64,000 nt of DNA from Streptomyces sp. NBC_00289 (lineage in GTDB: Bacteria > Actinomycetota > Actinomycetes > Streptomycetales > Streptomycetaceae): positions 9,486,001 to 9,550,000 of the forward strand of contig NZ_CP108046.1 of NCBI RefSeq assembly GCF_041435115.1, written 5' to 3'. A program made the translations under genes and the position numbers. Below the pieces are notes generated by a model. That model did not search any database. It worked only from the letters and a program-made list of their open reading frames with translations, and was not told where the DNA came from. This document shows, piece by piece, positions 8,045 to 16,851 of the stretch; position 1 is the stretch's first letter, and the number at the start of each line of letters is the position of its first letter.

Positions 8045-9376
8045 GTGACGGAACTCTTCACGTCGGACACGCTGGCGACGGCACTGGTCACCGCGCGCGA
8101 GGCGGCCTGCCTCACGCAGGAGGACCTCGCGGAGCGCTCCGGACTCAGCGTCCGGGCCATCCGCAACCTCGAGACCGGCCACACCGCCCGCCCGCGCAAA
8201 CAGTCACTGCGCCTGCTCGCCGCGGCACTCGGTCTGCCGCCCGGTGCGGCAGACCAACTGCGGGGCAAACCCCACGCCGGAACCCGCCACGGATCAGCCC
8301 ACCGCCTCCAGCCCGCGGAACTTCCCGCCGCACCGCGCCACCGACTCGTCGGCAGGGAGCGGCTCATCGCCTCCCTGCGGGCCCTCGTCACGACGAGGGA
8401 ACAACGCGACCACGCACGGCCGGCGATCGTGGTCGGGCCCGCCGGCTCGGGCAAGACCTCGCTGGTCCTGCAGACCGCTCACGGAGTACGGGACCAGTTC
8501 CCCGACGGGCAGGTCTACGTCGACCTGCATCCAGTCTCCTCTCCGCCCCTCACACCGGACACCCTCGTGCGCCGCATCCTCCGTTCGCTCGATGGCGGGC
8601 CCGCCGCCGACAACCCCGAGGAGGCAGGCGCACAGCTCCGGGACCTGCTCAGCAGGAGACACGTCCTCGTGGTCCTCGACAACGCCGACAGCGAGGCCCA
8701 TGTCCGGCCGCTGCTGGTGGAAGACGTCCGCAGTGCCGTCCTGGTGGCCGCGCGACGCGAACTCCCCGCCCTGCCCGCGCAGTTCAGCCACCGGGTCGGC
8801 GCTCTGAGCCCGGTCGCCGCCCAGATGGTCCTGGAGGACCTGGTAGGCGCTGACCGCGTCCACGCCGAACGGTCGGCCGCGCTGAGCATCCTCGAGTCCT
8901 GCGGGAGGCTGCCGCTGGCTGTGCACATCGCCGGACTGTGGCTCTCGGCTCGCCCGCACCGCTCCCTGCGCGACCTGGCAGGCCGCCTGCTGTTCGCGCA
9001 GGACCGCCTCCGGGCCCTGCGCGTCGGAGACCTGTCACTGCAGGCGAGCGTGGCGGCCCACCACCGGTCACTGCCGCTCCCGATCCAGGCCGCGCTTCCA
9101 CAACTCGTCTGCATGCGGGGCGACTTCAGCGCCGACGACGTGATGGCCCAGGTGGCGCCGTCACGGGAGCTGGCGATGGAACTCCTCGACGAACTGCTGT
9201 ACCGACAGGTGATGCACATCAGCCGAGTCGACGATGACGGGCGGGTCCGTTACCGGTTGTACGACGCGATGCGCCTGTACGTGGCGCACTGCCTGCCGGA
9301 GTCCCTTGCCGGGTGCGGCGCGGGCGGCCGGGTGTGGCTCCCGCGCCAGGCCACCTCACCCCGGAGCGGAGGCTGA
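8045..9376 (+). CDS. XRE HTH / NB-ARC STAND regulator
   Basis: A 443-residue protein with an N-terminal XRE helix-turn-helix (LTQEDLAERSGLSVRAIRNLE) followed by an NB-ARC ATPase. The P-loop is GPAGSGKTSL near residue 132, Walker B is HVLVVLDNAD, the GLPL-like box is GRLPLAVHIAGL, and a winged-helix segment follows (RYRLYDAMRLYVA). It resembles the ATPase core of AfsR/SARP regulators but has no BTAD domain and no C-terminal repeats. The GTG at 8045 is the first start before the HTH; its ribosome site is poor, so the start is uncertain. The 263 bases upstream hold no gene. Confidence 0.75.
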   Translation: MTELFTSDTLATALVTAREAACLTQEDLAERSGLSVRAIRNLETGHTARPRKQSLRLLAAALGLPPGAADQLRGKPHAGTRHGSAHRLQPAELPAAPRHRLVGRERLIASLRALVTTREQRDHARPAIVVGPAGSGKTSLVLQTAHGVRDQFPDGQVYVDLHPVSSPPLTPDTLVRRILRSLDGGPAADNPEEAGAQLRDLLSRRHVLVVLDNADSEAHVRPLLVEDVRSAVLVAARRELPALPAQFSHRVGALSPVAAQMVLEDLVGADRVHAERSAALSILESCGRLPLAVHIAGLWLSARPHRSLRDLAGRLLFAQDRLRALRVGDLSLQASVAAHHRSLPLPIQAALPQLVCMRGDFSADDVMAQVAPSRELAMELLDELLYRQVMHISRVDDDGRVRYRLYDAMRLYVAHCLPESLAGCGAGGRVWLPRQATSPRSGG

Positions 9377-9520
9377 GAGGGCGACACCTCCCTGCGCTCC
9401 ATTCCGTGGCACACACTCGGGTCGGCGAAGCCACCACCCCGTGCCGCGACACCCCGAGTGACACATGGCTCCCGGGTGAAAGTACAGGGAGAACGACCCC
9501 TGAGCAGACCTACGGAGAAC

Positions 9521-10399
9521 TCACGGGATGTCACGCTGGGCGGCGAAACCGGTCCGCCAGGTCGGCCACTCGGGCTGCCAACCACGGCTACGGGCAAGCG
9601 CATTGGAAGCGCCGCGCTCCCACTCCTGGCGTCCCGGAACCGGACCGGGTGCGGGCACGCCAAGGGCTTTGGCCAGCTCTGGCAGCCACTCGCGGGCGGG
9701 GGCGGGCTCATCGTCCACGATGTTGACCGGTCCGCCCGGCCAGCCGAGTGCGGCCAGCGCCGCTCCTGCCGCGTCGGCGACATGGACGAAGGAACTGACC
9801 GCGTCGTTCGCCACGGTGCTCCCCAGGAACCGCGCCGTCCGGTCGCCGGCCAGGGCCGCCGCGAAAGCGCCGTCCGGTGCATACCAGGTGCCGGGGCCGT
9901 ACAGCAGTCCGTAACGCAGCACGACGGCTGTCTCCACCTCGGCCGCCGTCTCCTCCAGGGCCCTGACCGCGGCCACCATCGCGGCCCGGGGCTGAGCGGC
10001 CGTGCTGTCGAGCGGCACGGCCTCCTCGGCCGGTCCCTCGCCCGGCGCATACGTCCAGGAAATCGACTGTACGACGATCTGGTCGACCCCAGCCGCCTTC
10101 GCGGCGTCGACCAGATTCCGGGTGCCATCTCGGCGTACTCGGCCATTGGCGGCTCCGTCCGCACCGGAGAGGTCGGTGAGCTGATGGATCACTGCCTCCG
10201 GAGCTGCCGCGCAGACCACGTGCCGTAGCTTCTCCGCGTGCAGAGCGTCGGCCTGAACTCCCGTCGCTCCGAAGCTCCTGATCCGCTCGACCCCGGCCAG
10301 GGACCGCGAGGTCCCGGTGACCTCGTGCCCCGCCGCAAGCAGCATGGGCACGAGCAGATTGCCGACGGCGCCGGTGGCGCCGGCGACGAAGACCCGCAT
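9521..10399 (-). CDS. NAD-dependent epimerase/dehydratase (extended SDR)
   Basis: A 292-residue extended short-chain dehydrogenase/reductase. It starts MRVFVAGATGAVGNLLVPML with the GxxGxxG dinucleotide loop. GTRNLVDAAKAAGVDQIVVQS and VVLRYGLLYGPGTWY are typical of nucleoside-diphosphate-sugar epimerases and NmrA-like proteins. The usual YxxxK is not clear; SISWTYAP occupies the Ser region. It stands alone between 9377-9520, which is empty, and a repeat-rich gap. Substrate unknown. Confidence 0.8.
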   Translation of the reverse strand: MRVFVAGATGAVGNLLVPMLLAAGHEVTGTSRSLAGVERIRSFGATGVQADALHAEKLRHVVCAAAPEAVIHQLTDLSGADGAANGRVRRDGTRNLVDAAKAAGVDQIVVQSISWTYAPGEGPAEEAVPLDSTAAQPRAAMVAAVRALEETAAEVETAVVLRYGLLYGPGTWYAPDGAFAAALAGDRTARFLGSTVANDAVSSFVHVADAAGAALAALGWPGGPVNIVDDEPAPAREWLPELAKALGVPAPGPVPGRQEWERGASNALARSRGWQPEWPTWRTGFAAQRDIP

Positions 10400-10530
10400 G
10401 AGAGCTCCAGTTTCAGGTGGTGCGGAGGTGCGAGCCCAGCCTAGATCGGAAGCGACGCACTGGGCTGAGTCAATTCAACGACGTACTGCCGGGGCAATTC
10501 GCCTCGTGTCGCTCGCCTCGTGTCGCTCGC

Positions 10531-10628
10531 CGTGAGCCGTGAGCCGTGAGCCGTGAGCCGTCGGCCGTGAGCACTCGGCCGTCAGTCGGCGGCCGTGGGC
10601 CGTCAGTCGTCGGCCGTCAGTCGTCGGC
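10531..10628. repeat. Degenerate heptanucleotide tandem repeat
   Basis: Four perfect copies of CGTGAGC (10531-10558) are followed by about ten degenerate 7-base units (such as CGTCGGC and CGTCAGT). The array runs into the 3' end and stop codon of the lipoprotein gene on the minus strand. The 217-base gap 10400-10616 contains nothing else recognisable. Confidence 0.8.
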
Positions 10629-11642
10629 TTCATCGTTCAGTACGCGGTTCGCGTTCGCCGTCTGGACGCGGATGTCGTTCTTCGCCCGTGCGAGCTCCCG
10701 CGGCTTCGTCGCCATCATCTGCCGCTGGTAGGCGGCGTCCACTGTGGACCAGACGCCGATCACGTTGGTCTGCCGCTTGCAGGTCACATCGGTGCGCGCC
10801 AGTGCGATCTCCCGCCGGGTGGGCGCGGGGCCCGTGAAACGCGGGTCCTTGCCGGGGGCGTCGGTGGGAGCGGCGTAGGAGTATCCGTGTCCCTTCATAC
10901 AGGCCGACCAGGCGCGGAAGACCGACTTCACGCGGGGGTCGGTCTGCGACCGCTGGTAGCTGACGATGTTGATCTCGCCCACCAGTTGGCCGTTGCCCAG
11001 CCGCTGTGGATCGCCGGAGAGCCGGGCGGTCGCCTGCCCCTGGCAGCCCGCCTCCGGAACGGTCCGGCCGTGGTGGTGGGTCGGGGCCGGGTCGCCGTCG
11101 TCGGTGCGTCCCGTCAGTACGGTCAGGGCGTCCGAGTCCGGCTGTCGGGCCGAAGTGTCCTTGGGGGTCTTCTGCCGGGCGTCGGATGCGAAGTGGTACC
11201 CGTAGCGTGCCGCGGCGGCCGGGTCGGTGATGCCGTAGCGGCGTGAGATGTTGGCCGCGTTCTTCATGCCGGTGCCGGTGCCGGTGCTTTCGCTCGGCCG
11301 CGGGCCGGAGGCGGGCCAGTCGAAGCCGAACCGTCGCATGCACGGGGCCACCAGCGCCTCCCGGGCATGCAGGATGTCGGCCATCTGGCGGTCGGTGAAC
11401 AGATATGGCTCGATCGGCAGGACCAGTGACTTCACGCCGAGCATCACCGGCGTCTCGGCAACCGGGGGCAGTGCCCGGTCCGCCGCGCCGCCATGCCGTG
11501 CCGTGGTGGGCGCGGACTCTCGCGGGTCGGCGGTGGCCGCTCCGTCCGAACAGCCGGTGATCGCGACCAGACCGGCCGCTACGCCGAGGACTGCGGTGGT
11601 ACGAAAACCCGCCCCACCAGAGGTCGTTGCCGGCATGCGCAT
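10617..11642 (-). CDS. Predicted lipoprotein, unknown function
   Basis: About 341 residues. A lipoprotein signal (AGLVAITGCSD) has its lipobox cysteine near residue 32, so the protein should be lipid-anchored outside the membrane. The mature part has spaced cysteines (APCMRRFGFDWP, EAGCQGQ, WSACMKGHGYSY, VTCKRQ) and Arg/Lys-rich ends. It has the look of a family common in Streptomyces but I cannot name it. The ATG at 11640-11642 is chosen because GGGGGAG lies 6 bases upstream; a longer frame reads through the heptamer repeat and is not real. The C-terminus ends inside a second heptamer repeat. Confidence 0.75.
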   Translation of the reverse strand: MRMPATTSGGAGFRTTAVLGVAAGLVAITGCSDGAATADPRESAPTTARHGGAADRALPPVAETPVMLGVKSLVLPIEPYLFTDRQMADILHAREALVAPCMRRFGFDWPASGPRPSESTGTGTGMKNAANISRRYGITDPAAAARYGYHFASDARQKTPKDTSARQPDSDALTVLTGRTDDGDPAPTHHHGRTVPEAGCQGQATARLSGDPQRLGNGQLVGEINIVSYQRSQTDPRVKSVFRAWSACMKGHGYSYAAPTDAPGKDPRFTGPAPTRREIALARTDVTCKRQTNVIGVWSTVDAAYQRQMMATKPRELARAKNDIRVQTANANRVLNDEADD

Positions 11643-11678
11643 GTGCGTCTCCCCCTGTGGGCGGGCAGATGACGGTTG

Positions 11679-11727
11679 TGGGTGCTGGGTGCTGGGTGCT
11701 GGGTGCTGGGTGCTGGGTGCTGGGTGC
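11679..11727. repeat. Seven perfect TGGGTGC tandem repeats
   Basis: The 7-base unit TGGGTGC is repeated seven times without a mismatch. It lies in the 161-base gap between the lipoprotein gene and the I36 inhibitor gene, about 37 bases upstream of the lipoprotein ATG, so it could affect that promoter. Arrays this perfect often vary in copy number. Confidence 0.9.
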
Positions 11728-11803
11728 CGGATGACGGACGGTGTGGCCCCGTCGCGGCGAGCCGAGAGGTCGTCTCCACGGCCCGCCGCCACGCACATGG
11801 GAT

Positions 11804-12280
11804 TCAGCCCAGGTAGGTCCAGCTCAGCGAGGCGTTGTCGTTGCGGACCGAGGTCTTGAGCTGGCGCGCCTCGCCCGGGTAGAAGGTGTCCACCGCGCCC
11901 TGGTAGTTCTCGTTGTACCAAATGTTCGCGGCGTTGTTCTGGTCGTTGTTCCACGCCCGGTTGACGTTGTTCTTCACGCGCTGGCCGAGGCCGTCGACGC
12001 CGGAGGTGAAGGTGTATCCGGCGAAGTCCGGGACGGCCGGGTAGAAGCCGCGCCAGGCGCTGTTGGAGGCCGTGCTGTAGTAGAGGTAGATGTTGCCGTC
12101 CCAGGCCGCCCTGGCCGGGCCTGCGGCCGCGGCGGCTGCCGTGGCCGCGGTGGCGTGCGTCGACGACTTGCTGTGGCTGTCCGACTCGGCCGGCGCGGCG
12201 ACTGCCGTGCCGACACCGGTCAGTACGAGTGCGGCGGCGGCCGACCCGGCGACAACGGCCGAAAGTGTACGGGTCTTCAT
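11804..12280 (-). CDS. Secreted peptidase-inhibitor family I36-like protein
   Basis: A 158-residue exported protein. It starts MKTRTLSAVVAGSAAAALVL with a Sec signal ending near AVA-AP, then an Ala/Ser/His-rich spacer. A small domain follows with NIYLYYSTASNS, FAGYTFTSG, RVKNNVNRAWNND and NIWYNENYQG. This pattern matches the beta/gamma-crystallin-like I36 (SMI-type) protease inhibitors of Streptomyces. The ATG at 12278-12280 is preceded by GGGAGG. It is divergent from the STAND-WD40 gene. Confidence 0.75.
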   Translation of the reverse strand: MKTRTLSAVVAGSAAAALVLTGVGTAVAAPAESDSHSKSSTHATAATAAAAAAGPARAAWDGNIYLYYSTASNSAWRGFYPAVPDFAGYTFTSGVDGLGQRVKNNVNRAWNNDQNNAANIWYNENYQGAVDTFYPGEARQLKTSVRNDNASLSWTYLG

Positions 12281-12590
12281 GGTTCCCTCCCTGAAGGTGC
12301 CTCTCCACGGGCCGACTTGGTGGCCGACCCGGGTTCCGAGCCTTCGTCCCAAGTCACCGGCCTGTCGAGATGTTTCCCGTCGACCCCGGGAACGGGAAAC
12401 AGGGAAACACCCGCCCCTGATCGCCGCCGGGGTCCCCTCAGACCCGGCTGTAGCGTGGAAACGGGACGGCGGTGCGAGGCGTGCCAACGGGGGGACGCGG
12501 ACCGCCGTGGGGGGTGGCGTGGACGAGGAGCCGCACACGACCGGGGGAGCGCGGGACCGGGGAGCCGACACGGGAGGATCCGGCGGCGCG

Positions 12591-15500
12591 ATGCCGGACT
12601 TCCCCTCCGAGCTGAGACGCCTGAGAAACCGAAGAGGACTGTCACTGACCGCACTTGCTCAGCGGGTGCACTACAGCAAGGGCTATCTCAGCAAGATCGA
12701 GAACGGGGCCAAGCCCGTCACGCCGGATGTGGCGCGCCGCTGCGACGAGGCCCTGAGCGCGGGTGGCGCTCTCCTACGGCTGTTACGGGACGCCCCCGCG
12801 GGCGACGGAACGGGACTGCCGGACGCGGACGGCGCCCGGCGAGGGGACGCGGACGGGGTCGACCGGGCGCAGGGACAGGCGCAAGAGTGCCCCTACCGGG
12901 GCCTGTCCGCCTTCACTCCGCAGGACGCACGCTGGTTCTTCGGGCGCGAGCGAGCGACCGCCACGCTGGTGGACCGGCTCTTCGACCGGGTGGGACACGG
13001 ACCGCTGTTGCTCGTGGCGCCGTCGGGGGCGGGCAAGTCGTCACTGCTCAACGCCGGTCTCGTACCAGCGTTGCGTGACGGTGCGCTGCCGATGGCGGGG
13101 TCGCGCGGGTGGCCGGTCGTGGTTGTCACCCCCACGGCCCGTCCGCTCGAGGAACTTCTGTCCCAGACGTCCAAGGTGCTGGGCGAGGACCTGGGCATCA
13201 CGGTCGAGGAGCTGAGAGAGGACCCGGCGAGATGGGCGGCCGCAGTCGGGCGGACGAAGGGCCGTGCCGGAGTGGGTGACCATAGACCGCCGGAGGAGCG
13301 TGCGGGCCGCGAGCCGCCCCCGAGCCGCCTGGTGCTGTTGGTGGACCAGTTCGAGGAGGTCTTCACCCTCTGCTCGGACGAGGCCGAACGGCGCGCCTTC
13401 ATCCGCGTTCTGTGTGTGATGGCGACCCAGGACCCGGCGAACGGCGCCGGAACCGGCCGGCCGTCGGCGGTGGTGGTCCTCGGGATGCGGGCCGATTTCA
13501 CCGGCCGCTGCCTGGATCATCCCGAGCTGGCCGCCGCGTTCGCCGCGGGGCTGTTCGTCCTGCGGCCGATGACCGTACGGGAACTGCGCGAGTCGATCAC
13601 CCGCCCGGCTCGGCAGGCAGGCCTCCTCCTGGCTCCTGGCCTGGTCCGACTGCTGCTAGGGGACGCGGGACTGCGCTCGGAACCCAAGGCCGCACCGGAC
13701 CGGTTGGACCGCTCGGACGGATTGGGCGGATCGATCGGCCCTGACGGCCCTGACGGCCCTGACGGCCCTGACGGCCCTCACGGCTCGGAGGGACGGACCG
13801 GACCGGACGAGTCCGCGCCCGCTCCGGCCGGTGCCCTGCCCCTGCTCTCCCATGCCCTGATGGCGACCTGGCAGAGCCGGGACGGCCATACGCTGACCAT
13901 CGCGGGCTACGAGCGCAGCGGTGGTATCCAGGGGGCCGTCGCGAGGACGGCCGAGACCAGCTTCGCAGGCCTGTATCCGGCCGAACAGACCATGATCCGC
14001 CAGGCCCTGGTGCGACTGGTCCAGCTCGGCGACGGGAGCGAGGAGACCCGGCGCCGGTTGAACCGCGCGGCGTTGCTGGAGCAGCTGTCCGACCCCACGG
14101 CAGCCGCCGCGGCGCTCGACGCCTTCGTGCAGGCGCGGCTGATCACCGTCGACCGGGACACCGTCGAGATCACCCACGAGGCGTTGCTGCACGCCTGGCC
14201 CAGGCTGCGCGGCTGGATCCACGCGGACCGGGCGGGACTGCTGATCCGTCAGCAGCTGGCCGACGCGGCCGTGGAGTGGGAGCGGGAGGGGCACGACCCG
14301 TCCGTCCTCTACCGGGGATCCCGGCTGTCCGCGGTCGCCGAGTGGGCACAGGACGTGGCGGACGGAGCCGAACTCGGTCCGCTGGAGGCGGAGTTCTTCG
14401 CGGCGAGCCGAGCCGAGGAGCACCGTCGGCGGGAAGCGGACCGGCGTCAGGTGCGTAAGCAGCGCCGCCTTCTGGTCATGCTCGCGGTGCTGTTGGGTCT
14501 GGCCGTCACCGCGGGCGGGCTTGCCTACCAGCAGCGGTCCGAAGCGCTACGGCAGAGCCGTGTCACGCTGTCCCAGTCACTGGCCGTACGGTCGACGGCC
14601 ATGGCGAGCGCGCAGCCCGAGGCCGCCATGCTGCTCGCCGCCGAGGCGTTTCGCACCGAGCCGACCACGGAGGCCCGCGGCGCCCTGCTCAGCACCCAGG
14701 CGCAGTACTTCTCCGGTCGGCTGACCGGGCACTCGGGGGCGGTCAACTCTGTTGCCTTCGATCCCCAGGGCCACTTGGTGGCGACAGCGAGCAACGACGG
14801 CACGGTGAGGCTCTGGCGGGCCGCCGAGCGCCGTCAGATCGCGGTCTTCGCCGTCGGCGGCAAGGTACGGTCGGTCGCCTTCAGCCCCGACGGCCTGACG
14901 CTCGCCGCGGGTGCCTCAAGTGCCTCAAGTGCCGCGGGTGCTTCCGGGGCTTCGAGCGCCGCCGGTGCGGCCGGCGCCGCGGGCGGCACCGTACGGCTGT
15001 GGAACGTGACCAGCCATCGCGTCGTCGCCACCCTCACCCGCGACGCACCGGTGCGGGCCGTCGCCTACGCCCCGGACGGGCGGACACTGGCCTCGGCGGG
15101 CTCCGACGGAACGATCACCCTGTGGCGGACCACCGGCAGGCACCGGCAGATCGTCACCTTCGCCGGTCACCGGGACGGCATCAACGCGCTGGCTTTCAGC
15201 CCCGACGGACGCACGCTGGCCTCGGGCGGCTCCGACCACACCGTCCGCTTGTGGGACACGGTCCGGCGCCGGGCCGAGGCCGTCCTCGCGGGCCACACCG
15301 CCGAGGTCCTGGGCGTGGCCTTCGCGCCCGACGGGCGCTCGATCGCCTCGGGCGGCGCAGACCGCGTCGTGCGGCTCTGGGACGTGATACGGCTCCGGGT
15401 CACCGCCAGCCTCACGGGCAGCAGTGACGACGTGAACGCCGTCTCCTTCACCCCCGACGCCACCACGGTGATCGGTGCCGGCGGCGACGGCGCGGTGCGC

Positions 15501-16625
15501 CTGTGGGACGTTCGCAGCCACCGGATCACGACAACGCTGTCGGGGCACACCGACTACGTTCTCGGGGTGGCGGTGGACCGGGGCGGCACGCTGCTGGCCA
15601 CCGCGGGGTTCGACGACTCCGTCGTGCTGTGGGACCTGAGCCGCTCGGTGCTGACGGCACGTCCGTTCACCGAGGTCTGGCACGCCGCGTTCAGCCCGGA
15701 CGGGCGGACACTGGCCACCGCCGATGCGGATCACTCGGTACGACTGTGGGACGTGGCCCGTCGCCGGCCGCTCGCCGTGCTGCGTGGTCACCGGGGTGCG
15801 GTGTTCTCGGTGGCGTTCGCCCCGGACGGGCGGACACTGGCCTCGGCGGGTACCGGCGGCACGGTGCGGTTGTGGGACGTGGCCCGTCGCCGGCCGCTCG
15901 CCGTGCTGCGTGGACATACGGGTGCGGTGTTCTCGGTCGCGTTCGCCCCGGACGGGCGGACAGTGGCGTCAGCGGGGCTGGACGGCACGGTCCGGTTGTG
16001 GGACGTGGCCGGTGGCAGGCTGCTGACGATCCTCACCGGGCACACGGACTTCGTGAACGCGGTGGCGTTCAGTCGTGACGGCCGCACTCTGGCGAGCGCG
16101 AGCGACGACCTGACCGTGCGGTTGTGGGACGTGGCCCGTCGCCGGCCGACCGCCACGCTCACCGGGCACACCGGTGCCGTGCGCGCCGTCGCGTTCGCCC
16201 CGGCCGGGCGGACGCTGGCCAGCAGCGGCAACGACGGCAGCGTACGACTGTGGGACTACGCCCGGCACCGGACGGTCGCCACCCTCACCGGGCACACCGG
16301 TTCGGCCCGCGGACTCGCGTTCGCCCCGGACGGGCGGACGCTGGCCAGCAGCGGCAACGACCGCACCGTGCGGCTGTGGGATGTGCGCGAGCGCCGACTG
16401 CTTGCCACCCTCACCGGTCACACCAGCGCGGTGTGGGGCGTGACCTTCGCGCCCGACGGGCGGACGCTGGCCAGCAGCAGCATCGACGGCAGCGTACGAC
16501 TGTGGAATCCCGACGTGCGCGCCCGCACCGCCGACGTGTGCCGACTGACTCGCGCACTGAGCGGCTCCCGATGGGAACAGCGCATGACGGACCTGCCGGT
16601 GAACTCCTGCCGGCAGGGAAGCTGA
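12591..16625 (+). CDS. XRE-STAND NTPase-WD40 signalling protein
   Basis: About 1,344 residues. Order: XRE HTH (ELRRLRNRRGLSLTALAQ, residues 1-65), nSTAND1-type NTPase with P-loop VAPSGAGKSSL near 143 and Walker B LVLLVDQFEEVF near 250, a collagen-like GPD-GPD-GPD linker near 383-396, a transmembrane helix near 627-645 (LVMLAVLLGLAVTAGG), then 14 WD40 repeats (residues 710-1330), enough for two seven-bladed propellers. Blade 2 carries an Ala/Ser/Gly-rich insertion (14919-14985). Such STAND proteins sense a ligand through the repeats and switch on nucleotide binding. The ATG at 12591 has GGGAGG 13 bases upstream; GTG codons slightly upstream are possible. Codon 65 (12783-12785) is TTA. Confidence 0.85.
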   Translation: MPDFPSELRRLRNRRGLSLTALAQRVHYSKGYLSKIENGAKPVTPDVARRCDEALSAGGALLRLLRDAPAGDGTGLPDADGARRGDADGVDRAQGQAQECPYRGLSAFTPQDARWFFGRERATATLVDRLFDRVGHGPLLLVAPSGAGKSSLLNAGLVPALRDGALPMAGSRGWPVVVVTPTARPLEELLSQTSKVLGEDLGITVEELREDPARWAAAVGRTKGRAGVGDHRPPEERAGREPPPSRLVLLVDQFEEVFTLCSDEAERRAFIRVLCVMATQDPANGAGTGRPSAVVVLGMRADFTGRCLDHPELAAAFAAGLFVLRPMTVRELRESITRPARQAGLLLAPGLVRLLLGDAGLRSEPKAAPDRLDRSDGLGGSIGPDGPDGPDGPDGPHGSEGRTGPDESAPAPAGALPLLSHALMATWQSRDGHTLTIAGYERSGGIQGAVARTAETSFAGLYPAEQTMIRQALVRLVQLGDGSEETRRRLNRAALLEQLSDPTAAAAALDAFVQARLITVDRDTVEITHEALLHAWPRLRGWIHADRAGLLIRQQLADAAVEWEREGHDPSVLYRGSRLSAVAEWAQDVADGAELGPLEAEFFAASRAEEHRRREADRRQVRKQRRLLVMLAVLLGLAVTAGGLAYQQRSEALRQSRVTLSQSLAVRSTAMASAQPEAAMLLAAEAFRTEPTTEARGALLSTQAQYFSGRLTGHSGAVNSVAFDPQGHLVATASNDGTVRLWRAAERRQIAVFAVGGKVRSVAFSPDGLTLAAGASSASSAAGASGASSAAGAAGAAGGTVRLWNVTSHRVVATLTRDAPVRAVAYAPDGRTLASAGSDGTITLWRTTGRHRQIVTFAGHRDGINALAFSPDGRTLASGGSDHTVRLWDTVRRRAEAVLAGHTAEVLGVAFAPDGRSIASGGADRVVRLWDVIRLRVTASLTGSSDDVNAVSFTPDATTVIGAGGDGAVRLWDVRSHRITTTLSGHTDYVLGVAVDRGGTLLATAGFDDSVVLWDLSRSVLTARPFTEVWHAAFSPDGRTLATADADHSVRLWDVARRRPLAVLRGHRGAVFSVAFAPDGRTLASAGTGGTVRLWDVARRRPLAVLRGHTGAVFSVAFAPDGRTVASAGLDGTVRLWDVAGGRLLTILTGHTDFVNAVAFSRDGRTLASASDDLTVRLWDVARRRPTATLTGHTGAVRAVAFAPAGRTLASSGNDGSVRLWDYARHRTVATLTGHTGSARGLAFAPDGRTLASSGNDRTVRLWDVRERRLLATLTGHTSAVWGVTFAPDGRTLASSSIDGSVRLWNPDVRARTADVCRLTRALSGSRWEQRMTDLPVNSCRQGS

Positions 16626-16774
16626 ACAGAGAGGGGCCGCTCGCCGACGAAAGGAGGGCGGGAAGCCGCCGTCGGCGGACGCTTCACCTCTCGCATCCCG
16701 CACCGACCTGACGGTCGCGGTGATTTCCGCCTGCACGGACCTTGACGGTCTCCCGGAGTCAGATCTAGCTTCAG

Positions 16775-16790
16775 AACGATTTTAACGATT
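16775..16790. promoter_or_regulatory. AT-rich direct repeat upstream of the GH106-like gene
   Basis: AACGATT occurs at 16775-16781 and again at 16784-16790, a 9-base period, in an unusually AT-rich patch about 65 bases before the ATG. It could be a regulator site or promoter element. The rest of 16626-16851 shows only short GC-rich inverted repeats. Confidence 0.35.
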
Positions 16791-16851
16791 CAACACCCAG
16801 GCCCCTTGCGGGCCTCCTTCCTGCTGCCCACCGGGAAAGTGAACCCACACC

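Noticed and set aside
11679..11727. Possible CRISPR-like array
   Set aside because: The 7-base units are directly adjacent with no spacers, and no cas genes are present.
12519..12590. Upstream GTG starts for the STAND-WD40 protein
   Set aside because: The added residues are low complexity and the ATG at 12591 directly precedes the HTH; kept only as an alternative.
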